22,534 bases of DNA from the NCBI GenBank assembly GCA_002367815.1, contig DFDG01000028.1, positions 5,399 to 27,932 on the forward strand, read 5' to 3'. Under the pieces are notes generated by a model. That model was not told where the DNA came from, made no database searches, and was given only the letters and a program-made list of their open reading frames with translations. A program made the translations under genes and the position numbers. This document shows, one piece after another, positions 1 through 8,074 of the stretch; the stretch's first letter is position 1, and each line of letters begins with the position of its first letter. The DNA comes from Opitutaceae bacterium UBA3033. GTDB lineage: Bacteria > Verrucomicrobiota > Verrucomicrobiia > Opitutales > Opitutaceae.

Positions 1-13
1 GCTCTTCCGATCT
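1..13. other. Sequencing adapter remnant (Illumina TruSeq 3' end)
   Basis: The first 13 bases, GCTCTTCCGATCT, are identical to the 3' end shared by both Illumina TruSeq adapters. They lie at the extreme edge of the sequence. Read in the typA frame they give a peptide that does not resemble the residues normally preceding the TypA C-terminal tail. They are therefore best treated as untrimmed adapter rather than genomic DNA. Confidence 0.93.
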
Positions 14-120
14 CCGATGAATTGCTTGAAGTGACGCCTAAAAGTTTGCGCCTGCGCAAACGAATCCTTGATAACGGCAATCGTCAAAAAGCTGCCAAGC
101 AATCCAAGAGCTCAGGTTAA
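14..120 (+). CDS. typA: GTP-binding protein TypA/BipA, 3' fragment
   Basis: Only the last 34 codons and the TAA stop remain. The frame starts at 16 and the 5' part is cut off by the contig edge. The visible peptide begins DELLEVTPKSLRLRKRIL, which matches the conserved C-terminal tail of TypA/BipA translational GTPases (E. coli BipA has DDELVEVTPTSIRIRKR). The tail then becomes a Lys/Gln/Ser-rich extension. TypA is a ribosome-associated GTPase of the EF-G family that acts in 50S assembly and stress adaptation. None of its GTPase domain is visible, so the call rests on this tail alone. It converges on the minus-strand phosphoesterase, with stop codons 14 bases apart. Confidence 0.85.
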
Positions 121-134
121 TTCTAACGGTTACG

Positions 135-950
135 TCACCGAACGAAATCCTTCTCGGCCTGAATTAAATCCAGTGGGGCACCGTGCTGCATTCTTTGCCG
201 ACAGTAGCGCAGAAAAGGCACTACGTGGTGCGATCCAGTCGCGACTTCACGCATGAACATGCGGCCTAATGGCCCCGTTTCGTCCAGATACCCACTATCA
301 CGAAATCGGCCTAAAGTAGCCTCGACGTCGTAGGGCACAGAATGGTGTTCGGCCTGCCATTTACTGTTTTCATAGGTCAACAAACAGAACTGAACTTGTG
401 CTAGACCATCCAATGGCAGCCCTACTGCCCCGGTAGTTACGATTCTCCGTCCGCGCCAATCACGCGTTGAACTGATGTGATTATGGGAGCGAATAATGAG
501 TTCCTCCGTAACCCCGACAAACATGGCATCGAGATTCACCAGAGAGGTATGTGGGAGCACTGAATCGGCGTCACTGCGAGCCGATGCATGCACGACCAAT
601 AAGCCTGGTGCTTCGGTTGATCTCCACACCATTGGCAACGCGGCTAGCTCATTGCGTTGAGCGTTGCTCAATGATCTATGCGTGTAATGCAACGGAGCGA
701 ATTGATCTGTCGCCCAAATCGGATCGGCTCTCTCCGTGCCGAAATCAAAAACATAACGCTCATGATTACCGCGCAATACCGGACATTGCAGTTGTTTTAC
801 TCGCTCCCAACAAGCCGCCGAATCCGGCGCACCATCGACCACATCCCCTCCCACAATTAATCGATCAGGCTTGAGTTCCTCGACTGCGGCCAGAGCTGTT
901 TCCAAGGCAGGTAAATTTCCATGAATATCAGATATAACTGCAATTCGCAT
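135..950 (-). CDS. Calcineurin-like metallophosphoesterase (YfcE/MJ0936 type)
   Basis: A 271-residue protein of the calcineurin-like phosphoesterase fold, a dinuclear-metal hydrolase of phosphomono- or diesters. Visible metal-site motifs are D8-x-H10 in ISDIHGN, GGD with D36, GNHE at 61-64, a later VVHAS and a SHNH stretch. That last motif stands where most relatives have GHTH, so the Gly before the His is changed. I chose the ATG at 950 because the protein then opens directly with MRIAVISDIHG, the usual start of the family. An in-frame ATG at 992 would add 14 Arg-rich residues that look non-coding. It lies 44 bases after the globin gene on the same strand, so the two may be co-transcribed. 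The substrate cannot be told from sequence. Confidence 0.88.
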   Translation of the reverse strand: MRIAVISDIHGNLPALETALAAVEELKPDRLIVGGDVVDGAPDSAACWERVKQLQCPVLRGNHERYVFDFGTERADPIWATDQFAPLHYTHRSLSNAQRNELAALPMVWRSTEAPGLLVVHASARSDADSVLPHTSLVNLDAMFVGVTEELIIRSHNHISSTRDWRGRRIVTTGAVGLPLDGLAQVQFCLLTYENSKWQAEHHSVPYDVEATLGRFRDSGYLDETGPLGRMFMREVATGSHHVVPFLRYCRQRMQHGAPLDLIQAEKDFVR

Positions 951-994
951 CCCGGCATGTGATTGGCGACATCGCCATCGCGCAATATTCAATA

Positions 995-1378
995 TCAGAG
1001 CATCTGCCCCGCTACGGGATTAATCAGACCCATGCGCATGGCAAATGTATGGGCGATACTCGCGGCCGCATTTTTTGCCCGATCAGCCCCTCCACCGGCA
1101 AAATTCGCATCCACCATGAGTTTAAAAAAAGCCAACCAGCGTTCAAAGTGTTCAAGCCCCACTGGCAACACCGCATGAACCGGAAATGGCCGACCAGTAT
1201 ACCCGGGTTTCCCCAGAATCATACCATTCCAAAAAGCATACATCTTGGGCAAATGCTGCACCCAATCAACTTTGGCGACATCGGCGAAAATTGGATTCAA
1301 CAAATCGTCCTCGCGCACTTGCACGTAGAAAGCATCCACTAATTTTTTGATGTCTTCATCGGTTTCAATGTCGGCCAT
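995..1378 (-). CDS. Group III truncated haemoglobin
   Basis: A 127-residue protein with the pattern of group III (P-type) truncated globins such as Campylobacter jejuni Ctb. By alignment from memory, Tyr18 is the distal B10 tyrosine, His42 in the QHLPKM helix is the E7 position, and His68 in PVHAVLP is the proximal F8 haem ligand. A conserved RWLAFF helix (from Arg80) follows. These proteins are cytoplasmic haem proteins linked to O2 or NO handling and peroxide chemistry, and their exact physiological role is often unknown. The length is usual for the family. The start at 1378 gives MADIETDEDI with a helical lead-in. It is 67 bases downstream of uvrB on the same strand, with no obvious terminator between them. 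Confidence 0.9.
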   Translation of the reverse strand: MADIETDEDIKKLVDAFYVQVREDDLLNPIFADVAKVDWVQHLPKMYAFWNGMILGKPGYTGRPFPVHAVLPVGLEHFERWLAFFKLMVDANFAGGGADRAKNAAASIAHTFAMRMGLINPVAGQML

Positions 1379-1445
1379 CGCGTCACTCGATAGGCAAGGG
1401 TTTTTAATGCAAGGCCAAGCTCACCGTTCCTTGATCCAACTCAAA

Positions 1446-3470
1446 TCAGGAACGCTTTTTACCACCGGCGCGCGACTTGCCATAGCTGACCTTTTGCGAT
1501 CGCGCAATTTTCTTATAATCTCCGGACCTTAATGCATCAATCTGGTCACGTAGCAGAGCCGCCCGCTCAAATTCCAATTTTCGCGATGCCTCAACCATTT
1601 CGACCTCCAATTCAGCTATGACAGTCTTCACATCGTCAGCCGATTCAGCCACCGCCACTTCGTCTTTCGCTCCCGATCCGTCATAGACATGCAAACTGGC
1701 CTGGGCTGATCTGATCACACTGCGCGGTGTAATCCCATTGGCTAGATTGTGCGCAATTTGTTTTTCCCTTCGATACGTCACCACATCCATGGTGCGTTTG
1801 ATCGAATTCGTGATGGTATCCGCATAAAAGATAACCCGACCCTTTTCATGCCGCGCCGCACGACCGGCTGTCTGAGTGAGGCTGGTTTCACTACGTAGAA
1901 AACCTTCCTTGTCAGCATCAAGGATCGCCACCAAGGCAACTTCTGGCAGGTCAAGTCCCTCGCGCAGGAGATTGATGCCGACCAGCACATCAAAATTGCC
2001 GAGCCGCAGGTTACGCAAAATTTCCACGCGCTCGATCACATCAATGTCGCTATGCAAATACTCCACCCGAATTTTCACTTCTCGCAAAAAACTGGTGATG
2101 TCTTCCGACAGACGCTTGGTCAGCGTAGTGACCAACACGCGCTCCCCGACCAATACCGCTTTGCGAATCTCACTAATCAGATCCTCTACCTGTCCCTTAG
2201 TTGATCGCAGCACAATCTCGGGATCAAGCAGCCCCGTGGGACGGATCAATTGCTCGGCAATGACGCTTGAGGCCTCCAGTTCATATTTTGCCGGTGTCGC
2301 TGATACGAACAGGGTTTGCCCGGTGATTCTTCTGAATTCCTCAAAATTCTGCGGGCGATTGTCCAACGCGGAAGGCAGTCGAAACCCAAAATTCACCAGA
2401 TTCTGTTTCCGGGCCCGATCCCCATTGGACATGCCACCGACTTGCGGAATAGTGGCGTGGCTTTCATCGACCATCAACAGGAAGTCCTTGGGGAAAAAAT
2501 CTATCAAACAAAAAGGACGATCCCCCGGATTCCGACCCGTAAGGTGACGGGAATAGTTCTCGATGCCATTACAGAAGCCCATTTCCTGCAGCATCTCCAA
2601 ATCGTAGTTGGTGCGCATTCGTATGCGTTGCGCTTCCAACAGCTGCCCTTGCTTTTCAAACCATGCCACGCGTTCGTCCAGCTCTGCCTTGATGGTCAAA
2701 ATAGCCGGATCCAATTTCCCTCGGGTCGTCACATATTGATTGGCCGGATATAAATCAAATTGATCAAGAGGACGAAGAACTTTCCCCGTCAGAGGTTCAA
2801 ACTCACTGATCGCATCAACCTCATCGCCAAAAAATTCCACTCTGAGTCCCTGCTCGGAATAGGCTGGCATAATGTCCACCACGTCGCCCCGCACCCTAAA
2901 GCAACCCCGCTTGAGTTCATAGTCATTGCGTTCGTAGAGATTGTCCACCAATCGCTCCAACAATGAAGTTCGGCCAAGGTCATCTCCCCGGCGCAAGGCA
3001 ATCCGCATCTCGGTAAAGTCCTCCGGCGAACCCAAACCATAAATGCATGAGACACTCGCGATCACGATAACGTCCCGCCGTGAGACCAGTGAACTGGTTG
3101 TCGCAATGCGCAGGCGCTCAATCTCTTCGTTGATGGATGAATCTTTTTCGATGTAGGTGTCACTCGATGCAATGTAGGCCTCGGGTTGATAGTAATCGTA
3201 GTAGCTGACAAAATATTCGACCGCATTTTCCGGGAAGAAATTCTTAAATTCTGAATAGAGCTGCGCCGCCAATGTCTTGTTGTGCGAGATGATCAAGGTT
3301 GGGCGGTCACATTGGGCGATCACGTTGGCCATGGTGAAGGTCTTCCCCGATCCAGTTACACCCAACAGGGTCTGATCCCGATTGCCGGCCTTGATCGATG
3401 CCATTAACTGCTCGATCGCCTGTGGTTGATCCCCCCTCGGCTGATAATCTGACTTTAGCTTGAACAGCAT
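1446..3470 (-). CDS. uvrB: Excinuclease ABC subunit B
   Basis: A full-length (674 residues; E. coli UvrB is 673) damage-verification helicase of nucleotide excision repair. It is loaded by UvrA and recruits UvrC for dual incision. Visible parts in order are: the N-terminal DYQPRGDQP start; Walker A GVTGSGKT at 37-44; the Tyr-rich beta-hairpin around residues 88-102 (SYYDYYQPEAY), which inserts between DNA strands; DESHA, the Walker B/DEAD-like motif; the helicase C-terminal part with HSDID and GINLLREGLDLPE; and a C-terminal UVR motif (about 616-650) that contacts UvrC. The tail is Lys/Arg/Gly-rich. The ATG lies 3 bases after the stop of the upstream HAD gene, so translation is probably coupled. 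No Shine-Dalgarno sequence precedes it. Confidence 0.98.
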   Translation of the reverse strand: MLFKLKSDYQPRGDQPQAIEQLMASIKAGNRDQTLLGVTGSGKTFTMANVIAQCDRPTLIISHNKTLAAQLYSEFKNFFPENAVEYFVSYYDYYQPEAYIASSDTYIEKDSSINEEIERLRIATTSSLVSRRDVIVIASVSCIYGLGSPEDFTEMRIALRRGDDLGRTSLLERLVDNLYERNDYELKRGCFRVRGDVVDIMPAYSEQGLRVEFFGDEVDAISEFEPLTGKVLRPLDQFDLYPANQYVTTRGKLDPAILTIKAELDERVAWFEKQGQLLEAQRIRMRTNYDLEMLQEMGFCNGIENYSRHLTGRNPGDRPFCLIDFFPKDFLLMVDESHATIPQVGGMSNGDRARKQNLVNFGFRLPSALDNRPQNFEEFRRITGQTLFVSATPAKYELEASSVIAEQLIRPTGLLDPEIVLRSTKGQVEDLISEIRKAVLVGERVLVTTLTKRLSEDITSFLREVKIRVEYLHSDIDVIERVEILRNLRLGNFDVLVGINLLREGLDLPEVALVAILDADKEGFLRSETSLTQTAGRAARHEKGRVIFYADTITNSIKRTMDVVTYRREKQIAHNLANGITPRSVIRSAQASLHVYDGSGAKDEVAVAESADDVKTVIAELEVEMVEASRKLEFERAALLRDQIDALRSGDYKKIARSQKVSYGKSRAGGKKRS

Positions 3471-3473
3471 TTG

Positions 3474-4148
3474 TTAACAGGAAATCAGAGCGATCAAATC
3501 TGCAACTGTGAGTTCATCGAGCCGACCCACCACCCTATCTGTCATCTGCAACTCCGCAGCTGGATGAGTAGTTGCCACGCCTACCACTTTCATCCCTCCC
3601 GACCGGGCGGCTTGAATCCCGGCCAAAGCATCTTCAAAAACCACACATTGCGATGGGGCACAGTCGATTTTCTTTGCGGCCTTGAGAAAAACCTCCGGAT
3701 CAGGCTTCCCGTGACTGACATCCTCTGCCGTCACAATGCCGCCAAAAAGGCCGATGAATCCCAAAACACCCAGGATGGTGTCGATATTTTCCCGATGCGT
3801 GGAGGAACCGATGCAATTCTGCACTCCAGCATCCTTCAATCGTTCCAAAAACGTGTGAACCCCGGGCAGTGCTTCCAAACCACGTTCCACTACCACCTCG
3901 CGATAAAGTGCTTCCTTGCGCAACGATAGCCGATGAATTTCCGACGGTTCATTGGTCCAATGCAAAAGATTCGGAATTATCCACTCATTCTTGCGTCCAA
4001 AACCCATGGTAAAATGGTCGGATATCAAAATCCGGTTCTCCTCATGCGCCAGTCGCTCCCACCCTTCCTCGTGCTGCTTGGACGAGTCTATAATGACGCC
4101 ATCCCAATCGAAGATAACCCCAACCCTTGGTGCTTTTGATGTGCTCAC
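3474..4148 (-). CDS. HAD-superfamily phosphatase (beta-phosphoglucomutase-like)
   Basis: A 224-residue HAD-like hydrolase with an N-terminal cap (subfamily IA, PGMB/CbbY/Gph type). Seen motifs are FDWDG with nucleophile D14 and acid/base D16, GSST (motif II), the Lys in HGKPDPEVF (motif III) and VFEDALAG (motif IV). The family includes beta-phosphoglucomutase, phosphoglycolate phosphatase and sugar-phosphate phosphatases, and the substrate cannot be decided here. The start is GTG at 4148. It overlaps the TGA of the upstream membrane-protein gene in a GTGA arrangement (4-base overlap), which indicates translational coupling. uvrB follows 3 bases downstream, so the three genes form one operon. 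A role in removing phosphoglycolate made by DNA repair is possible but unproven. Confidence 0.9.
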   Translation of the reverse strand: MSTSKAPRVGVIFDWDGVIIDSSKQHEEGWERLAHEENRILISDHFTMGFGRKNEWIIPNLLHWTNEPSEIHRLSLRKEALYREVVVERGLEALPGVHTFLERLKDAGVQNCIGSSTHRENIDTILGVLGFIGLFGGIVTAEDVSHGKPDPEVFLKAAKKIDCAPSQCVVFEDALAGIQAARSGGMKVVGVATTHPAAELQMTDRVVGRLDELTVADLIALISC

Positions 4149-5554
4149 AAACCAAAGACTTTAAGCAACGAGCTCCAGAGGCCAGCCCAGAACTTTCTTC
4201 CCCGATCGGCATCACCAGCCGAGGAGATTTCCTGACTAAGAAATATCCCCTTACCGGCAAACAAGTCATCAAACAAATGATTCATACCGCGATAATAACT
4301 CCAGAACGTCTCGGCTCGAACTGGTTTATAGTCCAAGTTCGGCGTGAAACCAATCGTGGCATCCTGATTGGTTCGACGAGCAGTGGATTTTTGACCATCA
4401 CTGCTGCCCAGTTGCTCAGCCCGCACGCCTCGGTTTCCGGCTACGATCAAACGACAAGGACCGACAAATTCGAAGTAACGAAATTGCCAGGTCACCCAAG
4501 ATTGCCAGCGAAACAACTGCCACCGGCGGCGGATCCGTAATTTCTGCCCGGAAGTTACGGCTGCGCCCGCCAAAAAACTGGGGCGCAGGACCAACGACCC
4601 GTTTTCAACCAGGGTAATCAAGGACAACTCCACGTGGGGGTTGGTCTGATTGGATAACGTGACGCTTTGTTGTTCCTCATTGGCGGCGGGCTTCAACTCG
4701 AGCAATTCCACCAATCCACTGGCGAGACAGGTGAACGGCATTTTCCAATCAAGAAGAAATCGGGTGTTTTTCAACAAACCCTCGTCCGATGCCTGGAGAA
4801 ATCTTTCCCGAATCCAGAGTCTTTCCTCCCTGGCCAAGGAAATAGCCAATGAAACCTTACTCCTCTCCAAAACAGGCATGACTTGCATTCCGGGTGACAA
4901 GCGAAGTGGTCGACCGCGCATAATGGTAGGAGCGAGTCCGTAATACATGAACGACTTCCCGAGGGTCGGGCCGAAAAAATACATGGCAAGCGCGCCCGCC
5001 AACCACCACCGAATCTTGACCCAGGCCTGCATTGCATAGTGCAAAACCTTGGAGCGCTGCTGCTCCACTTTGACGATTTTTGCCTCCAGCCGACCAAGCG
5101 CAATTTCGAGGCCATCCCGCTCCCAAGTCGCGCGGGTGTATTGCTGGTGTAGGCCGTTGATCTTCTCTTGCACCGCTTTGCGCAATTCCTCCATCCGGAG
5201 TATCTGTTTAGCATTGGCATCCTGTTGCTCTGGATTGCCAATCAGACGATCCCATGTGCTTTCCAAATCCTTCAGCTTCGCGATCACCTTATCGGTCTGC
5301 ACCAGACGTGCCTTCTCCGCGGCAATCGACTCAAACAAGCCGGCTAATCGCTTATCTACATCGACAATCGCCTGATGAACGTGCGTGCGTTCACCGGTCA
5401 TGGCGCGGATGACTTCGTGTCGATGCAGATCAAAATCCACATTGTCCTTGAGAAATATCCACAACCCAAATGCCGCCAAAGAAAGCACCACCATCAGCAG
5501 GGCAGCCGCCATTTTTTGGAAAATCCAACGAATAAATTTCAGCACGGATAGCAT
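4145..5554 (-). CDS. Uncharacterised membrane protein with coiled coil and beta-rich C-terminus
   Basis: A 469-residue protein that I do not recognise with certainty. It has a hydrophobic segment at about 14-36, then a long charged helical stretch (about 57-170) rich in Glu, Lys, Gln and Leu with heptad character. A second hydrophobic segment lies at about 180-200 (WWLAGALAMYFFG). The remaining 270 residues look beta-rich, with short strands such as GSLVLRPSFLAG and PCRLIVAGNRGVRAEQ, and the end is Trp/Phe-rich. The C-terminal half is faintly reminiscent of AIM24-like beta-sandwich proteins, a weak impression only. The simplest reading is two membrane spans flanking an extracytoplasmic coiled coil, with a cytoplasmic C-terminal domain. 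It is the first gene of the operon leading into the HAD phosphatase and uvrB. Confidence 0.8.
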   Translation of the reverse strand: MLSVLKFIRWIFQKMAAALLMVVLSLAAFGLWIFLKDNVDFDLHRHEVIRAMTGERTHVHQAIVDVDKRLAGLFESIAAEKARLVQTDKVIAKLKDLESTWDRLIGNPEQQDANAKQILRMEELRKAVQEKINGLHQQYTRATWERDGLEIALGRLEAKIVKVEQQRSKVLHYAMQAWVKIRWWLAGALAMYFFGPTLGKSFMYYGLAPTIMRGRPLRLSPGMQVMPVLERSKVSLAISLAREERLWIRERFLQASDEGLLKNTRFLLDWKMPFTCLASGLVELLELKPAANEEQQSVTLSNQTNPHVELSLITLVENGSLVLRPSFLAGAAVTSGQKLRIRRRWQLFRWQSWVTWQFRYFEFVGPCRLIVAGNRGVRAEQLGSSDGQKSTARRTNQDATIGFTPNLDYKPVRAETFWSYYRGMNHLFDDLFAGKGIFLSQEISSAGDADRGRKFWAGLWSSLLKVFGL

Positions 5555-5702
5555 ATCATCAAGCCATCTAGTCAGGATAAGTTACCGTCATTGAAGTCTC
5601 ACTGATCCGCGATGCCAATTGCTAAAGCCCAAACTTTCCATCTACGTTTGCTCATTAAAAAATCCCGGGTGATTTCACCCAAACCCCAACACTCTTGATC
5701 CA
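5555..5702. promoter_or_regulatory. Divergent intergenic region with an operator-like dyad
   Basis: These 148 bases separate the divergent membrane-protein and glutamate dehydrogenase genes, so they must carry both promoters. The clearest element is a perfect dyad, GGGTGATTTCACCC, at 5667-5680, with 6-base arms and a 2-base centre. It ends 22 bases before the gdh ATG, where a repressor or activator could act. It is not followed by a T tract in either direction, so it does not look like a terminator. I saw no convincing -35/-10 pair. Confidence 0.4.
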
Positions 5703-6977
5703 ATGTCCAAAGTAATCGTTTCATCACTATACGATTCTCCCGTATTCAAGATGGCTTGTCGACAGTTCGATGTTGCTGCTGACGCTATCAGCCTTCCTGA
5801 GGCAATACGAGACCGCACTAAATATCCCCGACGTTGTTTGTGCGTCACATTACCTGTTAAGCGCGACGACGGTAGTGTCACTGTATTTGAGGGTTACCGG
5901 GTGCAGCATAATCTTTCGACCGGTCCTTCAAAAGGGGGAATTCGATTCCATCAGGATGTGACCATTGGTGAAGTCGCGGCACTTTCGATGTGGATGAGTT
6001 GGAAATGTTCCTTGGTCGGATTGCCCTACGGAGGCGCCAAGGGTGGCGTAATTGTCAACCCCTCCCACCTCTCGCTCAATGAATTGGAACGTCTCTCCCG
6101 TCGTTACATGCAGGAGATGGTCCATTTCATGGGTCCCGATCTCGATATACCTGCTCCAGATGTGGGCACGAATGAAATGATCATGGGCTGGATGATGGAT
6201 ACCTACTCCAACCATGTCGGGCATAACGAACCTGCGGCGGTCACCGGCAAACCAATTTCACTTGGTGGATCCCAAGGCCGACGCGAGGCAACTGGAGCAG
6301 GCGTCGCCTATTTGGTTAAGAAATACCTCGAGGACATGAAAATCCCCGTCAATAAGGCGACCGTTGCCATTCAGGGCTTTGGCAATGTAGGTAGTGAAAC
6401 CGCCTTGGCTCTTTCAGCGTATGGAGCAAAAATCATCGCCATTTCGGACTACACTGGAGGCATCTACGATGCCAAGGGCATCGATATACAAAAGGCCCTC
6501 GCTTATCTCCAGTATGCCAAAACATTAAAAGATTACCACTTGGGTGAGCCCATCGCGAATGAGCAGTTATTGGAGCTCAAATGCACTGTCCTCGTACCCG
6601 CCGCATTGGAGCGAGTGATCCACGAAAAAAATGCCACCAAGCTCAATTGCCAATTACTGGCCGAAGCCGCCAACGGACCAACCACCAATGGGGCTGACGA
6701 AATCATCCAAAAACGCGGTGATATCCAAATCATCCCCGATGTCCTCTGTAATTCTGGCGGAGTGATAGTCTCCTATTTCGAGTGGCTCCAAAACAAGCAA
6801 AACTTCTATTGGACCCGCGACGAAGTCCTCAACAAACTATTCCCCATTCTCGACAAGGCCAAGGATTCCGTGGAATTCCAGATGCGTAAATTCAAGTTCG
6901 GCCGCCGCCTGGCAGCACTAACCTTGGGCATTGGAAGAGTTGCCGAAGCGAAACTCAGCCGCGGATTATTCCCCTGA
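5703..6977 (+). CDS. gdhA: Glutamate dehydrogenase (Glu/Leu/Phe/Val dehydrogenase family)
   Basis: A 424-residue oxidoreductase of the hexameric, roughly 420-residue GDH class, catalysing reversible oxidative deamination of glutamate to 2-oxoglutarate and ammonium. Visible residues are substrate-binding K77 in GPSKGGIRF, catalytic K113 in PYGGAKGG, catalytic D153 in PAPDVGTNE, and the Rossmann motif GFGNVG at 225-230. An acidic residue follows the second strand (AISD), as is common in NAD-preferring enzymes, but cofactor use is not settled. NSGGVIVSYFEW and the C-terminal helix are typical. Leu or Val dehydrogenases are shorter, so glutamate is the likely substrate. The ATG at 5703 gives a normal N-terminus. 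No Shine-Dalgarno sequence precedes it. A methyltransferase gene follows 41 bases downstream. Confidence 0.95.
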   Translation: MSKVIVSSLYDSPVFKMACRQFDVAADAISLPEAIRDRTKYPRRCLCVTLPVKRDDGSVTVFEGYRVQHNLSTGPSKGGIRFHQDVTIGEVAALSMWMSWKCSLVGLPYGGAKGGVIVNPSHLSLNELERLSRRYMQEMVHFMGPDLDIPAPDVGTNEMIMGWMMDTYSNHVGHNEPAAVTGKPISLGGSQGRREATGAGVAYLVKKYLEDMKIPVNKATVAIQGFGNVGSETALALSAYGAKIIAISDYTGGIYDAKGIDIQKALAYLQYAKTLKDYHLGEPIANEQLLELKCTVLVPAALERVIHEKNATKLNCQLLAEAANGPTTNGADEIIQKRGDIQIIPDVLCNSGGVIVSYFEWLQNKQNFYWTRDEVLNKLFPILDKAKDSVEFQMRKFKFGRRLAALTLGIGRVAEAKLSRGLFP

Positions 6978-7018
6978 TTTCTTGCCAAGATGGGAGCAAT
7001 CCCTCTTCTCAGCTGTTG

Positions 7019-8074
7019 ATGCTATTACCTATCGGCGGCCCCCGTATTTGGCGCAGACTTGTCAGTCGTTGGTGGCGCCCGACGCAGCGCATGCAAAACG
7101 AATGGGAGCAACGCGCCCAAACCGATGCACTCGGGTATATTGGTCGTGGTTACGCCGAAAATGATGCGATGTTTTGGACCTCAGGGCGAACTGATGTGGA
7201 TGAACAAATCCTCGATGGGATTAAACTGGAGCACGCCGCGACCGCATTGGAGATAGGTTGTGGAGTGGGACGACTAATGCGTCCACTCGCCAACCGGCTC
7301 ACTCAAATCAATGGGGTGGACATCGCCCCGAGTATGATCGCCAAAGGCCGCACCCTGCTATCAGACCTGCCCAATGCCCGACTGGAAGTCACCGATGGTG
7401 AGCTCGGTATTTTCCCTGATGACTCCCACGATTTCGTTTATTCTTTTGTCGTATTTCAACACATACCGAGCAAACGAGCTATAACCCGCTACATCTGCGA
7501 AGCCGCTCGGATCTTGAAAACTGGGGGTATTTTGAAATTTCAAATTGATGGTCGCGTCCGTTCATTCTGGCGAGGTTCTGATACCTGGCTGGGAGTTTGG
7601 TTTCGGCCGCGTGAAATCCAACGCATATTAAAACGGGCGGGATTTTCCCTGATCGATGCTTGGGGGGAGGAAACCCAATATTACTGGATCACGGCCAGAT
7701 TGGATGATCAAAAAGGGCCGGAGTGCGCAAAGGCACAGGCACTAAATCCCAAATGGAATGTATCCGCAGTCACCTCTTTAATGCAAAGACTGGGTGTCGA
7801 ACATGAAGCCATGACCGCAGCCATTATATCAGGTCAAAGCAGTCTCCATGATGTCATCCAGCCATTGGCTAAACTCCTGACTATTTTACCTGATAGGAAA
7901 TTTGTCCAAACAGCCTTTCGCACAATCCTTGACCGCGAAGCAGACGAATCGGGGCTCAACTTCTATTTACGCCAGTTACAAAATGGTGTTTCGCATTCCT
8001 ACATCATCGACTGCTTGCTTTCGTCGGCCGAAATGAGGTCCAAATTGAGGCTTTCTGCGGTTACAAAACCATAA
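7019..8074 (+). CDS. SAM-dependent methyltransferase with C-terminal DUF4214 domain
   Basis: A 351-residue protein with two parts. Residues about 28-215 form a class I methyltransferase: motif I ALEIGCGVG at 76-84, GVDIAPSMI, an acidic motif near FPDDSHDFVYS, and a FQHIPS stretch as in small-molecule methyltransferases. Residues about 291-341 match the DUF4214 pattern (FVQTAFRTILDREADESGL followed by SSAEM), a helical module found in many surface, glycosyltransferase and methyltransferase proteins. The N-terminus is Trp/Arg-rich. I chose the ATG at 7019. An adjacent TTG at 7016 and an internal ATG at 7091 are alternatives. Its 3' end overlaps the convergent antiporter gene by 14 bases. The context gives no clear substrate, and an outer-membrane saccharide or glycolipid is a guess. 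Confidence 0.85.
   Translation: MLLPIGGPRIWRRLVSRWWRPTQRMQNEWEQRAQTDALGYIGRGYAENDAMFWTSGRTDVDEQILDGIKLEHAATALEIGCGVGRLMRPLANRLTQINGVDIAPSMIAKGRTLLSDLPNARLEVTDGELGIFPDDSHDFVYSFVVFQHIPSKRAITRYICEAARILKTGGILKFQIDGRVRSFWRGSDTWLGVWFRPREIQRILKRAGFSLIDAWGEETQYYWITARLDDQKGPECAKAQALNPKWNVSAVTSLMQRLGVEHEAMTAAIISGQSSLHDVIQPLAKLLTILPDRKFVQTAFRTILDREADESGLNFYLRQLQNGVSHSYIIDCLLSSAEMRSKLRLSAVTKP

Noticed and set aside
959..1342. A 127-codon plus-strand frame opposite the globin gene
   Set aside because: The minus-strand globin has its conserved haem ligands, so this frame is a shadow.
1876..2547. A 223-codon open frame on the plus strand opposite uvrB
   Set aside because: It lies wholly within the coding region of uvrB in antisense, is Ser/Arg-rich and shows no recognisable domain. 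It is a mirror of the uvrB codon pattern.
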